Below, piece by piece: positions 1-9,124 of a stretch of DNA of 64,000 nt. Position 1 is the stretch's first letter, and each line of letters opens with the position of its first letter. The position numbers were made by a program, and so were the translations under genes. A model generated the notes under the pieces. It saw nothing but the letters and a program-made list of their open reading frames with translations, had not been told where the DNA came from and did not search any database. The DNA comes from Hoeflea_A sp963921345 (GTDB taxonomy: Bacteria; Pseudomonadota; Alphaproteobacteria; Rhizobiales; Rhizobiaceae). The DNA lies in NCBI GenBank assembly GCA_963921345.3, contig CAWUFE020000007.1, forward strand, positions 682,001 to 746,000. Direction: 5' to 3'.

Positions 1-456
1 CTTTCGCCGGTGCCGGGTTTCGCCCGCTGGCTGGAGAAGCAGCAAAAGGACCATCTGGACGAACAGGCCGGAGAAATCCTGGATGCGGCGAAACAGGCGG
101 CGGTCGGCGGGGATCTCGCCGTTCTGGAAGCCCACAGCCCGTCGCTGCGCTATCTCGCCGCGCACTATCTGGTGGAAGAAAGGCGCGCCAACGGACTGCC
201 TCTCGACCCGGTCGCCCGGTTCCATCTCGGCAACGGCGCACTGGTTCACGACGTCCACGCAATGGCCGACATCTCGGCCAACGGGCTGCGGCAATCCTGT
301 GGCGTGATGGTGAACTACCTCTACGACCTGGCGCGTGTGGAGCAGAATCACGAAGAGTTCGTCGGCAAACAGGCCGTTGCGCAGGCGCGAGGAATCCAGT
401 CGTTGCTGCGCGCCGGTCTGCCTGAACGGAAGATCCGCAAGGCCGCCAACGGTTGA
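1..456 (+). CDS. malonyl-CoA decarboxylase, C-terminal part (5' end outside window)
   Basis: The frame is already open at base 1 (LSPVPGFARWL...), so the start lies upstream and only about 151 C-terminal residues are seen. They resemble the catalytic end of malonyl-CoA decarboxylase, with the RFHLGNGA block at visible residues 73-80 and a following NHEEF stretch. The family converts malonyl-CoA to acetyl-CoA and CO2 in the cytoplasm. The gene converges on the polyamine transporter, whose last stop is 3 bp away. In rhizobia such genes often sit with malonate uptake and malonyl-CoA synthetase genes; those would be upstream and cannot be checked here. Confidence 0.85.
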   Translation, partial: LSPVPGFARWLEKQQKDHLDEQAGEILDAAKQAAVGGDLAVLEAHSPSLRYLAAHYLVEERRANGLPLDPVARFHLGNGALVHDVHAMADISANGLRQSCGVMVNYLYDLARVEQNHEEFVGKQAVAQARGIQSLLRAGLPERKIRKAANG

Positions 457-459
457 GGA

Positions 460-1266
460 TCAATCCTCCGAGGCGAGGGGGCGGCGCGCCAGAACCAGCG
501 CCGAGATCGCTACCCCGATCCCGACCAGACCGATCAGGATCGTCGCCAGTGCGTTGACGTCGGGACTGACGCCGAGCCGCACCTTCGAGAAGATCACCAT
601 GGGCAACGTCGACGAGCCCGGACCGGCGACGAAACTGGCGATCACCAGATCGTCCAGCGATAGCGTGAAGGCCAGCAGCCAGCCGGCGACCAGCGCCGGA
701 GCGATGCTCGGCAGCGTGATGTCGAAAAAGACCCGCACCGGACGGGCGCCGAGATCCGCAGCGGCCTCCTCGATCGACCGGTCCATGCCGACCAGTCGGG
801 CTTCGACCACGACCGCGACGAACGCCATGCAAAAGGTCGTGTGGGCGATGATGACCGTGACGATGCCACGCTCCGCCGGCCATCCCAGCGCCGTTTCCAT
901 GGCGACGAACAGCAGCAGAAGCGAGATGCCGGTGATGACCTCGGGCATCACCAGTGGAGCCGAGATCATGCCGTTGAGCAGCCGCCGCAGCCGGAAGCGG
1001 CCATAACGCGACAGCACCAGGGCGGCCAGGGTGCCGAGCACCAGCGAGACGGTTGCCGCGGTGAAAGCGACCTTGAGGCTGATCCAGGCGGCCCCCAGGA
1101 TCTGGGGATCGCGCAGAAGTTCGCCGTACCATTTGGTCGAAAAGCCGCTCCAGACGGTGACCAGCCGCGACTCGTTGAAGCTGTATATGACCAGCGACAG
1201 GATCGGAGCGTAGAGAAAGATGAAGCCGAGCAGGGTCAGGATAGGCAGGAGCGGGCCTCGGCGCAT
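460..1266 (-). CDS. potI: polyamine ABC transporter permease, PotI type
   Basis: A 268-residue inner-membrane permease with about six hydrophobic segments (roughly residues 8-30, 66-86, 101-125, 137-157, 189-210 and 238-260). The cytoplasmic EAA coupling loop is visible as EEAAADLGARP near residues 166-176; this contacts the ATPase in binding-protein-dependent importers. It is the last gene of a four-gene minus-strand operon (binding protein, ATPase, permease, permease) and starts 4 bp after the previous gene stops, so translation is probably coupled. Length and order match the PotFGHI putrescine system. Spermidine or a related cation is possible as substrate. Confidence 0.88.
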   Translation of the reverse strand: MRRGPLLPILTLLGFIFLYAPILSLVIYSFNESRLVTVWSGFSTKWYGELLRDPQILGAAWISLKVAFTAATVSLVLGTLAALVLSRYGRFRLRRLLNGMISAPLVMPEVITGISLLLLFVAMETALGWPAERGIVTVIIAHTTFCMAFVAVVVEARLVGMDRSIEEAAADLGARPVRVFFDITLPSIAPALVAGWLLAFTLSLDDLVIASFVAGPGSSTLPMVIFSKVRLGVSPDVNALATILIGLVGIGVAISALVLARRPLASED

Positions 1267-1270
1267 TGCG

Positions 1271-2197
1271 TTACACCCCGCTTTCGGTTTCGCGCGCCCG
1301 GCGAAGGCGCATGACCGGCAGGACGACGATCACCAGCAACACGATGGCGACGGCCGAGGCGACGGGCCAGTCGCGGTTGCTGAAGAACTCGCCCCACAAC
1401 ACCTTGCCGATCATCAGCGTGTTGGGCCCGCCGAGCAGTTCCGGAATGATGAATTCGCCGATCGCCGGAATGAACACCAGCATGCAACCGGCAACGATGC
1501 CGGGCAGCGAGAGCGGCAGCGTGACGGTGACGAACGTCGTCAGCGGGCGGGCGCCGAGATCGGACGACGCTTCAAGCAGCGTTCGGTCGTGCCGCGTCAG
1601 ATTGGCGTAGAGCGGCAGGATCATCAGCGGCAGATAGGTGTAGACGATGCCGAGATAGACCGCGAATTCGGTCTGCAGCATGACCAGCGGTTGATCGATG
1701 ATCCCCAGCGAAATCAGCGTGTTGTTGATCACGCCGGTGCTGCGCAGGATGCCGATCCAGGCGTAGACCCGAAGCAGGAAGGAGGTCCAGAACGGCAGGA
1801 CCACCAGCATGAGAAGGATCGTCCGCATCCGTGGACCGGAACGGGCGATGGCCAACGCCATCGGATAGCCGATCAGCAGCGCCAGAACGGTAGAGACGGC
1901 GGCGATGCGGATCGATGAGAGAAAGGCGTAGAGATAGAGATCGTCTTCAATCAGATAGCGGTAGTTTTCAAAGTTAAGCGTGATCAGCAGGCGGCCGTCT
2001 TCCCAGCTCAGCAACGGCAAATAGGGCGGCCGCGCGATGGCCGCCTCGGAAAAGGAGATCTTGAAGACAACGAAGAACGGCGCCAGGAAGAATATCAAGA
2101 GCCAGATCATCGGCACGGCGATGACGATCAGGCGGCCGTAGCGGGAAAGAAAAAGCCGCAACGGCGGCTCCTGTGCGACGTCCACGGCATCGCTCAT
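1271..2197 (-). CDS. potH: polyamine ABC transporter permease, PotH type
   Basis: A 308-residue membrane permease. I place the start at the ATG at 2197, not the longer open frame reaching 2470, because its ATGA overlaps the stop of the ATPase gene by 4 bp (2194-2197) and the extra upstream residues are an arginine-rich shadow of potG. A cytoplasmic N-tail (MSDAVDVAQEPP) precedes the first membrane span, and the EAA loop reads LLEASSDLGARPL. With PotI it would form the heterodimeric channel of a type I ABC importer. Confidence 0.88.
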   Translation of the reverse strand: MSDAVDVAQEPPLRLFLSRYGRLIVIAVPMIWLLIFFLAPFFVVFKISFSEAAIARPPYLPLLSWEDGRLLITLNFENYRYLIEDDLYLYAFLSSIRIAAVSTVLALLIGYPMALAIARSGPRMRTILLMLVVLPFWTSFLLRVYAWIGILRSTGVINNTLISLGIIDQPLVMLQTEFAVYLGIVYTYLPLMILPLYANLTRHDRTLLEASSDLGARPLTTFVTVTLPLSLPGIVAGCMLVFIPAIGEFIIPELLGGPNTLMIGKVLWGEFFSNRDWPVASAVAIVLLVIVVLPVMRLRRARETESGV

Positions 2198-3336
2198 GAC
2201 GTCAACACCTGGCCGCAGGAGCGGTCCCAGAAGACGTGAACCGGGTCGTCGACGGCGGTCGGCTGAACCTCGCGGTGCGCCTGGTTCGTGCGGGTGACGT
2301 CGATTGTCCGACCATTGGCCAGCCGCACCCGGAAAATCGTCCGGTCGCCGCGATAGGCGATATCGTCGATTACGCCGGTGACGACATTCACCGTCTGCTC
2401 CGGCCGGCCGACGCTGAGCAGGAGTTTTTCCGGCCGCAGCGTGAACCAGACACGCTGGCCCGGCGCGCAATTCTCCGCCGGCCCGCTCTCGACGCTACCG
2501 TCCAGGCCATCGCAGCGAAGCGTCAAGCGGTCGCCGGAAGCCTCCATAACCTCGCCTTCGAATATGTTGGCGGAGCCAACGAAATCGGCGACGAAACGGT
2601 TGGCCGGAAATTCATAGATGTCGCGCGGTCGTGCGATCTGCTCGATCCGGCCGTCGCGCATGACGCCGATTCGGGTGGCGAGTGTCATTGCCTCTTCCTG
2701 GTCATGGGTGACAACGATGAAGGTGATGCCCAGGGTCTGCTGCAGCTTGATGAGTTCGAACTGCGTTTCCTCGCGCAGCTTCTTGTCGAGCGCAGCCAGG
2801 GGTTCGTCGAGCAACAGCAGCTTCGGCTGCTTGACGAGCGCGCGCGCCAGCGCGACACGCTGCCTCTGTCCTCCGGAAAGCTGATGCGGCTTGCGCCGCT
2901 CCATTCCGGTCAGGCGCACCATGGAAAGGATCTCCGCGACCCGTTCACCGATTTGTGCCTGGGGCATGCCGGCGCGGTGCAGTCCGTAGGCAACATTGCG
3001 CTCGACATTCATGTGCGGAAACAGCGCATAGGACTGGAACATGATATTGGTCGGCCGATCATAGGCCGCAACGCCGGTCATGTCCTGGCCGTCGATGGAG
3101 ATAGTCCCCGATGTGGGGGTCTCCAGCCCGGCGATCAGGCGCAGAAGCGTGGATTTGCCGCAACCGGATCCGCCGAGCAGGCAGAAAAGTTCGCCTCGGG
3201 CGATGTCGAGCGAAACATTGTCGACAGCACGGACGCTGCCGAAGGCTTTGGTGACCGAGCGAAGCTGAACAAGCAACCCGCCGGCATCGTCGCGCCCACG
3301 CTGCTGTTCGGTCCCCGCATTGGTATCCATCGGCAA
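2194..3336 (-). CDS. potG: polyamine ABC transporter ATP-binding protein, PotG/PotA type
   Basis: A 380-residue ATPase that powers the importer. Walker A is GGSGCGKST (about residues 55-63), the ABC signature is LSGGQRQR (153-160) and Walker B is LLLLDEP (173-179), followed by the switch histidine in VVTHDQEEAM. The C-terminal third (about 250-375) is the TOBE-type regulatory domain usual in PotA/PotG proteins. It follows potF after 41 bp and overlaps potH by 4 bp. The symbol potG is chosen from the binding-protein-first order; the domain structure alone would equally fit PotA. Confidence 0.88.
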   Translation of the reverse strand: MPMDTNAGTEQQRGRDDAGGLLVQLRSVTKAFGSVRAVDNVSLDIARGELFCLLGGSGCGKSTLLRLIAGLETPTSGTISIDGQDMTGVAAYDRPTNIMFQSYALFPHMNVERNVAYGLHRAGMPQAQIGERVAEILSMVRLTGMERRKPHQLSGGQRQRVALARALVKQPKLLLLDEPLAALDKKLREETQFELIKLQQTLGITFIVVTHDQEEAMTLATRIGVMRDGRIEQIARPRDIYEFPANRFVADFVGSANIFEGEVMEASGDRLTLRCDGLDGSVESGPAENCAPGQRVWFTLRPEKLLLSVGRPEQTVNVVTGVIDDIAYRGDRTIFRVRLANGRTIDVTRTNQAHREVQPTAVDDPVHVFWDRSCGQVLTS

Positions 3337-3377
3337 TCCCCGAGACTGGCGACCGTCTTGACGGGCGCCGGCGGAGT

Positions 3378-4478
3378 CTATCGACCGGTTTTGACCGAAG
3401 TCCAGAGCCTAGTCATGAGGCGGTCCACCCTGGGCGGCACGACCGTGGAGACCCACAATTTCTCTTCCACCTCTTCCGGCGGGAAGATCGACGGGTCCGC
3501 GGTGATTTCCGCATCGATCAGAGGAATCGCTGCCTGGTTCGGACTGGCGTACCAGACATGGTTGGTTATGTCGGCGGCGATCTGGGGATCCATGACGAAA
3601 TTGATGAAGGCATGGGCCGCGTCCGGGTTTGGCGCGTCGACGGGGATCGCCAGCATGTCGAACCACTGATAGGCGCCCTCATTCGGGATGAAATAGGTGA
3701 TCTCGACACCGTTCTCGGCTTCGGACGCCCGGTCGCTGGCCTGGAAAACGTCGCCGGACCAACCCACCGCCACGCAGATATCGCCATTGGCCAGGTCATT
3801 GATGTACTGCGAAGAGTGGAAATAGCGGACATGGGGCCGCACCGCCTTGAGCAGGTCGGCTGCCTTTTCCAGCTCCGCTTTGTCATGGCTGTTGGGGTCG
3901 AGACCGAGATAGTTCAGCGCCGCCGGCAGCATTTCCGTCTTGGCATCGAGAAAGGCCACGCCGCAGTCGGCGACTTTGGCGGCGACCTCGGGGTCGAAGA
4001 CAAGGCTCCAGGAATCGATTTCGTAATCGTCTCCCAGGCGCTCCCGAACCATCTTTTCGTTGTAGCCGATGCCGGTCGTACCCCACATGTAGACCACCGA
4101 ATGCGCATTGTCGGGATCGTGGGCCGCGGCATTACCCATGATGTCAGGGTCCATGTTGGCGAGGTTCGGCAATTTGTCCTTGTCGAGCGGCTGATAAAGA
4201 CTGGCTGCCAGCTGACGCTCCAGGAAATCGGCAGTCGGCACGACGATATCGTAGCCCGTCCTTCCGGCCATCAGCTTGGCCTCGAGAACTTCGTTGCTGT
4301 CATAGACGTCGTAGACAACCCTGATGCCGGTCGCTTCGGTGAACTTGTCGAGCGTGTCGTCGGCGATGTAGTCGGACCAGTTGTAGATGTGCAGCACTTT
4401 GTCCTGAGCGGCAGCGGGAAACGCGCCGGCCAGGGCGAGCGAGCACAAAAATGTGATGTTTTTCAGATTGTTGCGCAT
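3378..4478 (-). CDS. potF: periplasmic polyamine-binding protein, PotF type
   Basis: A 366-residue extracytoplasmic solute-binding protein. The start at 4478 gives a typical signal peptide (MRNNLKNITFLCSLALAGAF, cleavage likely after AAA near residue 24); the in-frame ATG further upstream would spoil it. The mature protein opens with LHIYNWSDYI, a strongly conserved motif of the PotD/PotF family that lines the polyamine cleft. It delivers putrescine or a relative to PotHI. First gene of the operon, with a promoter 34 bp upstream. Confidence 0.9.
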   Translation of the reverse strand: MRNNLKNITFLCSLALAGAFPAAAQDKVLHIYNWSDYIADDTLDKFTEATGIRVVYDVYDSNEVLEAKLMAGRTGYDIVVPTADFLERQLAASLYQPLDKDKLPNLANMDPDIMGNAAAHDPDNAHSVVYMWGTTGIGYNEKMVRERLGDDYEIDSWSLVFDPEVAAKVADCGVAFLDAKTEMLPAALNYLGLDPNSHDKAELEKAADLLKAVRPHVRYFHSSQYINDLANGDICVAVGWSGDVFQASDRASEAENGVEITYFIPNEGAYQWFDMLAIPVDAPNPDAAHAFINFVMDPQIAADITNHVWYASPNQAAIPLIDAEITADPSIFPPEEVEEKLWVSTVVPPRVDRLMTRLWTSVKTGR

Positions 4479-4511
4479 ATGGTGTGACCCCAAGCTTTGC
4501 ATTTTTCCGAC

Positions 4512-4540
4512 ATTAATCGCCGGTTTTCGCATCCTGTCAA
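4512..4540 (-). promoter_or_regulatory. sigma70-type promoter of the pot operon
   Basis: On the minus strand a perfect -35 box TTGACA (4535-4540) is separated by exactly 17 bp from ATTAAT (4512-4517), which matches the -10 consensus at four of six positions. The -10 lies 34 bp upstream of the potF start. No operator-like palindrome is visible in this short gap. Confidence 0.6.
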
Positions 4541-4568
4541 TGCGGCGAGCGCCGGGGAGGCCGTGAGA

Positions 4569-5192
4569 CTATTTGCCTGGCGTGTAGGCCTGCGAGGGGT
4601 CGATGCGGTAGGTCCATGGAAGCGCCTCGTTGCGCCAGCCGCCGATGGTGCGGTGACCGCGCTTGTCGGCAGAGCCTTCGAAGCCGTCCACCACGCTCCA
4701 CACATGCGTAAAGCCTGCCCTTGCCAGCAGGTCCGCCGCGGCTGCAGAACGACTGCCGGAACGGCAGATCAGAATGACATCCGAATCGCGCGATCCCCCC
4801 ATGGCGGAGACATAGGACTCGACTTCGCTGACGAATTTCGGATTTCGGACGAAACCGTATTGCCCGACGACCGGATTGTATGCGCCGCCGAGCCAGGCAA
4901 AGGGGATGTTGCGATCGATGGAGGCCGGATGACCGACGAGGCCGAATTCTTCCGGTGTGCGGACATCGATGAAGAGCAGCGAGGGTTCGCGGCTTACCGC
5001 CACATGGGCATCGCGCGAGGTCAGATGCAGACCCAGGCTCGTCTTGCGGTGGTCGCTCAGCGCTGCCCGATCAACGGACGACCGGATGTCCGCGGCAAAT
5101 GTCGGTTGGGTCAAAAAAGCAGCGATCAGCCCGAGCGTTGCGGCGACATAATTCGTGATGCGGCAAGGCCGTCTGGAGGCGGAAACTTGCAT
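4569..5192 (-). CDS. exported rhodanese-domain protein
   Basis: 207 residues: an N-terminal hydrophobic signal segment (about residues 13-34, ending QPTFAA) followed by one rhodanese domain. The active-site loop is CRSGSRSA with the catalytic cysteine at about residue 143; the domain opens with FIDVRTPEEF. Rhodaneses move sulfane sulfur or bind small oxyanions, and a periplasmic location is predicted. It lies upstream of potF on the same strand, but the strong promoter between them argues for separate transcription. Substrate unknown. Confidence 0.8.
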   Translation of the reverse strand: MQVSASRRPCRITNYVAATLGLIAAFLTQPTFAADIRSSVDRAALSDHRKTSLGLHLTSRDAHVAVSREPSLLFIDVRTPEEFGLVGHPASIDRNIPFAWLGGAYNPVVGQYGFVRNPKFVSEVESYVSAMGGSRDSDVILICRSGSRSAAAADLLARAGFTHVWSVVDGFEGSADKRGHRTIGGWRNEALPWTYRIDPSQAYTPGK

Positions 5193-5320
5193 TGACTTTT
5201 TCCTTCCCCGGCTCAGATTTCAGGTTTCGAGGTCAACGTACGGCAACTGCTGTTTGCAGCGAAGTCACATTGGCGAGAGCTTAGCGCCCGCTGGGTACGG
5301 TCACAAACGGGAGACAGAGA

Positions 5321-5830
5321 ATGGCAATGCGTGGAAAATTCCGAAACGGGGCCATTGGGTTGTCCCTGGCTCTGCTCCTTGCGATGGCCGCCCAACCCGT
5401 TCCGGCGACGGCGCAATTGGCCGAACGGGAGGGTTGGGTCGTCATTGCGACGGATCTCGACTATCCGACACTTGCGGCCAATGTCGAGAGTGCCGCGCAG
5501 AAACACAAGGTCGGGATCGTCAGCAAGGCCTCTGCGACGCTCGGCGCCAAACGGGTTCTCGACAAGGACATTCCGGGCAACATGGTGATCGGGCTTTACC
5601 ACCCGCGGTTTGCCGTGCCGATGCTGGAGGCTAGCGTCGCCGCCGGCATCGAAGCGCCGATACGTGTTTATGTGACTGAAAACCCGGACGGCACGGCGAC
5701 TTTGTCCTACAAGATGCCGAGCCATGTGTTTGCGCCCTATATGGACGAGGGCGGCGAGGCGCTCGCATCGCTGGCCGCGGAACTTGACGTCCTGTTTGCC
5801 GCGCTTACGGCGGATGCCGCGAATCAGTAG
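5321..5830 (+). CDS. exported DUF302 domain protein
   Basis: 169 residues with a clear signal peptide (cleavage near PATAQ, residue 32) and a single DUF302-like domain: the conserved run of a short helix, then KVGIVSKASATLG, then GNMVIGLYHPRFAVPML matches that family. GGGAG lies 7 bp before the ATG. DUF302 proteins have no settled function; many are small exported proteins near redox or sulfur genes. The neighbouring divergent rhodanese suggests but does not prove a shared role. Confidence 0.7.
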   Translation: MAMRGKFRNGAIGLSLALLLAMAAQPVPATAQLAEREGWVVIATDLDYPTLAANVESAAQKHKVGIVSKASATLGAKRVLDKDIPGNMVIGLYHPRFAVPMLEASVAAGIEAPIRVYVTENPDGTATLSYKMPSHVFAPYMDEGGEALASLAAELDVLFAALTADAANQ

Positions 5831-5839
5831 GCCGGCCGA

Positions 5840-7108
5840 TCAGGCAACTTGCGCACCTTCGGCAATCGTCGACGGCAGAGCATTCAACGCCTCGATGCTG
5901 AAGCCGGCAATGGTCTTGTATTTGGCCGCGTGAGCGGCCAGTTCCCCCGGCTCGGTCACGTCGTCGATGTGATCGAACGCGCCGCCGCAGCGATCCTCGA
6001 TCATCTGCAGAACCGCGTCCGGGCCGCTGCCGCGATTGGTCAGCACGATGCGGCTGGTCGCGGGGCGTAGCTCGTCCTCATAGGATTGCAGCGCCATTTC
6101 CGTCACGCCGTGCCGGAGCATCGCAGCGCCGAGTTTTCGGGCATCGACGATGGCCTGGCTGGCACCGTTCGAGCCGACCGGATAGGTGGGATGAGCGGCA
6201 TCGCCTAATAGGGTGACCGCGCCTTCCGTCCAGCGCTCCAGCGGGTCGCGATCGACCATCGGGTATTCGAAGACCTTGTCGGCGCTGTCGATCAATGCGG
6301 GTGCGTCGATCCAATCGAAGGACCAGTCGACGAAGGCCGGGCGAAAGTCGCCTATGTTGGCTTCGCGGTTCCAGTCTTCCCGGTTCCAGCCGGCGGACGG
6401 GTCGAAAGTCAGTTCGGCGATCCAGTTCATGGTCACCAGTCCGGTTTGCGGATCGGGCCGGGAGATGGGGTAGGCCACCAGCCTTTGCGTTGCATGCCCA
6501 ATCAGCGCCATGGAGGCGGCGGTGCGAAACGGTTTCGCCAGCGATGTCGCCCGCCACAGGACGGCACCGTTCCAGATCGGCGGGCCCTCCTGCGGCGCGA
6601 TCTGGGTGCGAATGGCTGAGTGGATGCCGTCGCAGCCGACGACCAGCCGTCCGGTCTCGCTGCGCTGTTCGCCGTCGGCTGACTGCAAATGCAGCAGCGC
6701 GCCCTCCGCCCGGTTTTCGAAACCCGTCGCCCGCCAGCCGGTTTCGACGCAGCCCGGCCCGGCGTGCTCGACCAGGGTCCGGTAGAGCAGCATCTGCAGG
6801 GCGCCCCGGTGGATCGAATATTGCGGCCAGCGGTAACCGGCCCAGCGGCCGCGCGGCTCGGTCCAGATCTCCAGACCCTTCTTGCTGAACATGCCGTATT
6901 CGCGCGTCTCCACGCCGATTTCGGCCAGCGCGTCTTCGAGGCCGAGATCGAACAGCTCGCGGACCGCATTGGGCTGCAGGTTGATGCCGACACCGAGCGG
7001 CTTCACGTCGCGCACGGCCTCGAAAACGCGGAAAGGCACGCCGATCTGGTGACAGGTCAGGGCAAGGGACAGTCCGGCTATGCCGGCGCCGGCGATCAGA
7101 ACGGTCAC
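5840..7108 (-). CDS. FAD-dependent aromatic-ring monooxygenase (group A flavin hydroxylase)
   Basis: 422 residues starting at the GTG at 7108, which has GGAGG five bases upstream; the longer open frame to 7138 would put that Shine-Dalgarno site inside the gene. The N-terminus is a Rossmann FAD-binding motif (VLIAGAGIAGLSLAL), and near residue 300 is the second FAD motif LLGDAAHPTYPVGSNGA. This is the architecture of salicylate hydroxylase and UbiH-like enzymes that hydroxylate aromatic rings with NAD(P)H and O2. It is divergent from a MarR regulator with a palindrome between them, which suggests induction by an aromatic compound. Substrate unknown. Confidence 0.85.
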   Translation of the reverse strand: MTVLIAGAGIAGLSLALTCHQIGVPFRVFEAVRDVKPLGVGINLQPNAVRELFDLGLEDALAEIGVETREYGMFSKKGLEIWTEPRGRWAGYRWPQYSIHRGALQMLLYRTLVEHAGPGCVETGWRATGFENRAEGALLHLQSADGEQRSETGRLVVGCDGIHSAIRTQIAPQEGPPIWNGAVLWRATSLAKPFRTAASMALIGHATQRLVAYPISRPDPQTGLVTMNWIAELTFDPSAGWNREDWNREANIGDFRPAFVDWSFDWIDAPALIDSADKVFEYPMVDRDPLERWTEGAVTLLGDAAHPTYPVGSNGASQAIVDARKLGAAMLRHGVTEMALQSYEDELRPATSRIVLTNRGSGPDAVLQMIEDRCGGAFDHIDDVTEPGELAAHAAKYKTIAGFSIEALNALPSTIAEGAQVA

Positions 7109-7139
7109 ATGATCCTCCAAGGGTTTCAAACGCACCAAA

Positions 7140-7162
7140 ATTCATTTATGAGATAAACGAAT
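7140..7162. promoter_or_regulatory. 23-bp palindrome, probable MarR operator
   Basis: ATTCATTTAT, a 3-base centre GAG, then ATAAACGAAT: nine of ten arm positions are complementary. It lies 31 bp before the monooxygenase start and 49 bp before the divergent marR-type gene, the usual place for a MarR dimer to repress both promoters. AT-rich in otherwise GC-rich DNA. Confidence 0.65.
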
Positions 7163-7211
7163 ATCAAACGATCGCGCCGAAGTAAACTGGCGCGCAACTC
7201 GAGGAGAACCC

Positions 7212-7694
7212 ATGGCCGCCACGGACAATCCCAACCCGACGGAAGAGCTGGATTTCGGCCTGCTTCACGATCTTCTCGGACACCTGCTGCGCCACGCTTT
7301 CAATCGCGGCCAGGCGGTTTTTGCGGATGTGTTCAGAGGAGAGGACATCACACCGCTGCAGTTCATGATGGTTGAACTGATTGCTCGCAACGAAGGCGTG
7401 ACGCACCGGCAGCTCGGCAGTTCCATGGGAACCGCCGCCTCCGTCGTGACGACCGCACTGAAGCCGCTGATCGCCGCCGGCCGAGTGAACACCCGGCCAC
7501 TGGACACGGACCGCCGCATGGTCTGCTACCGGCTGACGCCGGCCGGTTCAGCATGGTTCGAAGGCCTGCGTCCCCTTATTCACGCTTGCGAGGATCAGTT
7601 TGCGAAAGCCTTGACGCGGCGGCAGCGAAGCGAACTTGCCGCCATGTTGCGCCGGATCTCCGATCCGCCGGCTGGATCCGGGAAGGGGTCGTGA
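7212..7694 (+). CDS. MarR family transcriptional regulator
   Basis: 160 residues. A winged-helix core is seen at about residues 45-115: the recognition part THRQLGSSMGTAASVVTTALKPL followed by the wing VNTRPLDTDRRMVCYRLT, where the DxR motif is characteristic of MarR proteins. GAGGAG precedes the ATG by 7 bp. Transcribed divergently from the flavin monooxygenase, so most likely its ligand-responsive repressor, acting at the palindrome at 7140-7162. Confidence 0.88.
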   Translation: MAATDNPNPTEELDFGLLHDLLGHLLRHAFNRGQAVFADVFRGEDITPLQFMMVELIARNEGVTHRQLGSSMGTAASVVTTALKPLIAAGRVNTRPLDTDRRMVCYRLTPAGSAWFEGLRPLIHACEDQFAKALTRRQRSELAAMLRRISDPPAGSGKGS

Positions 7695-7908
7695 GGGCGC
7701 CGTTCAGCTACGGTTCATCTAGGCGATGCCATAACGGCGGCGTGGACGCATCCGCAATCGGCAAACGGGGGAAGGGACCTCTGACGCGAAGCCCATGCGA
7801 ACCAGCCTGCGGAGTTCGGGCGCTTCGTGCCGACCCCTGAAGCAAGATCAGGGATGCGACACGTTGGAGAGGGGGTACGGTCGCCGCCCGACCGTGCCTC
7901 AAGGGGAA

Positions 7909-7937
7909 ACCGGGTGCTTCCGCGCGAAGCACCCGGT
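7909..7937. terminator. bidirectional intrinsic terminator
   Basis: A perfect 12-bp stem (ACCGGGTGCTTC / GAAGCACCCGGT) around the loop CGCGC. CATTTT follows on the plus strand and TTTCCCC on the minus strand, so the U-tracts are modest. It sits 7 bp after the pirin stop codon, on the pirin-coding strand, and is the first strong hairpin after the MarR gene, so it probably ends both convergent transcripts. Confidence 0.7.
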
Positions 7938-7944
7938 CATTTTC

Positions 7945-8886
7945 CTAACGGCGATCGGGCAGCGGGATGAATTCCTCCGTGTCACCGGGCGGCAGCTGAA
8001 ACCGGCCGTGTTCCCAGTCGCCGTCCGCCCAGGCCTGTTTGGCCGCTTCGATTCTGTCGCGCGACGACGCCACGAAATTCCACCAGATGTAGCGTGGGCC
8101 GTTCAGGGTCTCGCCGCCGAGCAGCATCAGCCGCGCACCCTGCTGGCCGGCCCTGACGGTGATTGCATCGCCCGGCCGGAAGATCATCATTCGTCCGGCC
8201 TCGAAACTGTCACCGGCGATTTCGACGGTTCCTTCCAGCACGTAAATGCCGCGGTCCTCGTGGTTGTCGGGCAGCGGCAGAAGTGCCCCGGCCGCCAGCG
8301 CCGCATCGGCGTAGAACATGTCGGTGAAGGTGCTTACCGGAGCACGCTCGCCCCAGGCGTTGCCGATGATCAGGCGGATTTTCTTGCCTTCGCCCTCAAG
8401 AAAGGGGAGCGCCTGTTTGCCGTGATGCTCAAATGCCGCACCGGTCTCCTCGTCGGATTCCGGCAGCGCCACCCAGGTCTGGATGCCGAACAGCCTGCTC
8501 GATTCGCCGCGCGTTTCCGCACTGGTGCGCTCGGAATGGGTGATCCCGTTTCCTGCGATCATCCAGTTGACCTCGCCGGGATAGATCATCTGGTCGGTGC
8601 CGAGCGAATCCCGGTGCTGGAACTCTCCGTCGAACAGGTAGGTGACGGTTGCCAGGCCGATGTGAGGATGCGGCCGAACGTCGATGCCCTGGCCGGTCAG
8701 GAACTCCGCCGGCCCCATCTGGTCGAAGAATATGAAGGGGCCGACCATTTGTCGTTTCGCCGACGGCAGGGCGCGCTTGACCTCGAAGCCGCCGATATCG
8801 CGGGCGCGGGGTACGATCTGTGTCTCGATGCTGTCGAGGCTACGGGCCTCAAGGCAACTCGGCTCGATTGCGGGGTTCCAGCTCAT
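7945..8886 (-). CDS. pirin family protein
   Basis: 313 residues. The start at 8886 is chosen because AGGAGG lies 6 bp upstream; an ATG two codons earlier directly abuts the Shine-Dalgarno. Pirin hallmarks are present: PFIFFDQMGPAEF followed by VRPHPHIGLATVTYLFDGE with the metal-binding histidines, and a second cupin half. Pirins are Fe-binding bicupins, some with quercetinase activity and some acting as redox sensors; the sequence does not say which. Single gene with its own terminator. Confidence 0.88.
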   Translation of the reverse strand: MSWNPAIEPSCLEARSLDSIETQIVPRARDIGGFEVKRALPSAKRQMVGPFIFFDQMGPAEFLTGQGIDVRPHPHIGLATVTYLFDGEFQHRDSLGTDQMIYPGEVNWMIAGNGITHSERTSAETRGESSRLFGIQTWVALPESDEETGAAFEHHGKQALPFLEGEGKKIRLIIGNAWGERAPVSTFTDMFYADAALAAGALLPLPDNHEDRGIYVLEGTVEIAGDSFEAGRMMIFRPGDAITVRAGQQGARLMLLGGETLNGPRYIWWNFVASSRDRIEAAKQAWADGDWEHGRFQLPPGDTEEFIPLPDRR

Positions 8887-9124
8887 CGGCATCCTCCTAG
8901 GTCGCGCCTGACACACGGCGACGTTTGAACAGCGTTGTCCGCGATATAGTTCACCGTAAAGCGACGAAAATGTCGAAAACAGTGTGTTCAATACTGCGTC
9001 GACGCCGATTGTCTCTTGCGAACCGAACCATTTGTTAAGTGTCTTGCAAAAGCGTGATGCAACGAGATGGGGAAAAATGCTCGATATAGTTGATTGCGAT
9101 GCCGCTTGATGCTAGCGTCAAGGT

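Noticed and set aside
2236..3669. 477-codon plus-strand frame opposite potG and potF
   Set aside because: Low-complexity shadow frame antisense to two clear transporter genes.
7695..7908. Small hairpins between the MarR gene and the pirin terminator (for example CCCTGA-N7-TCAGGG)
   Set aside because: Short stems without U-tracts or conserved context; they are within what GC-rich DNA gives by chance.
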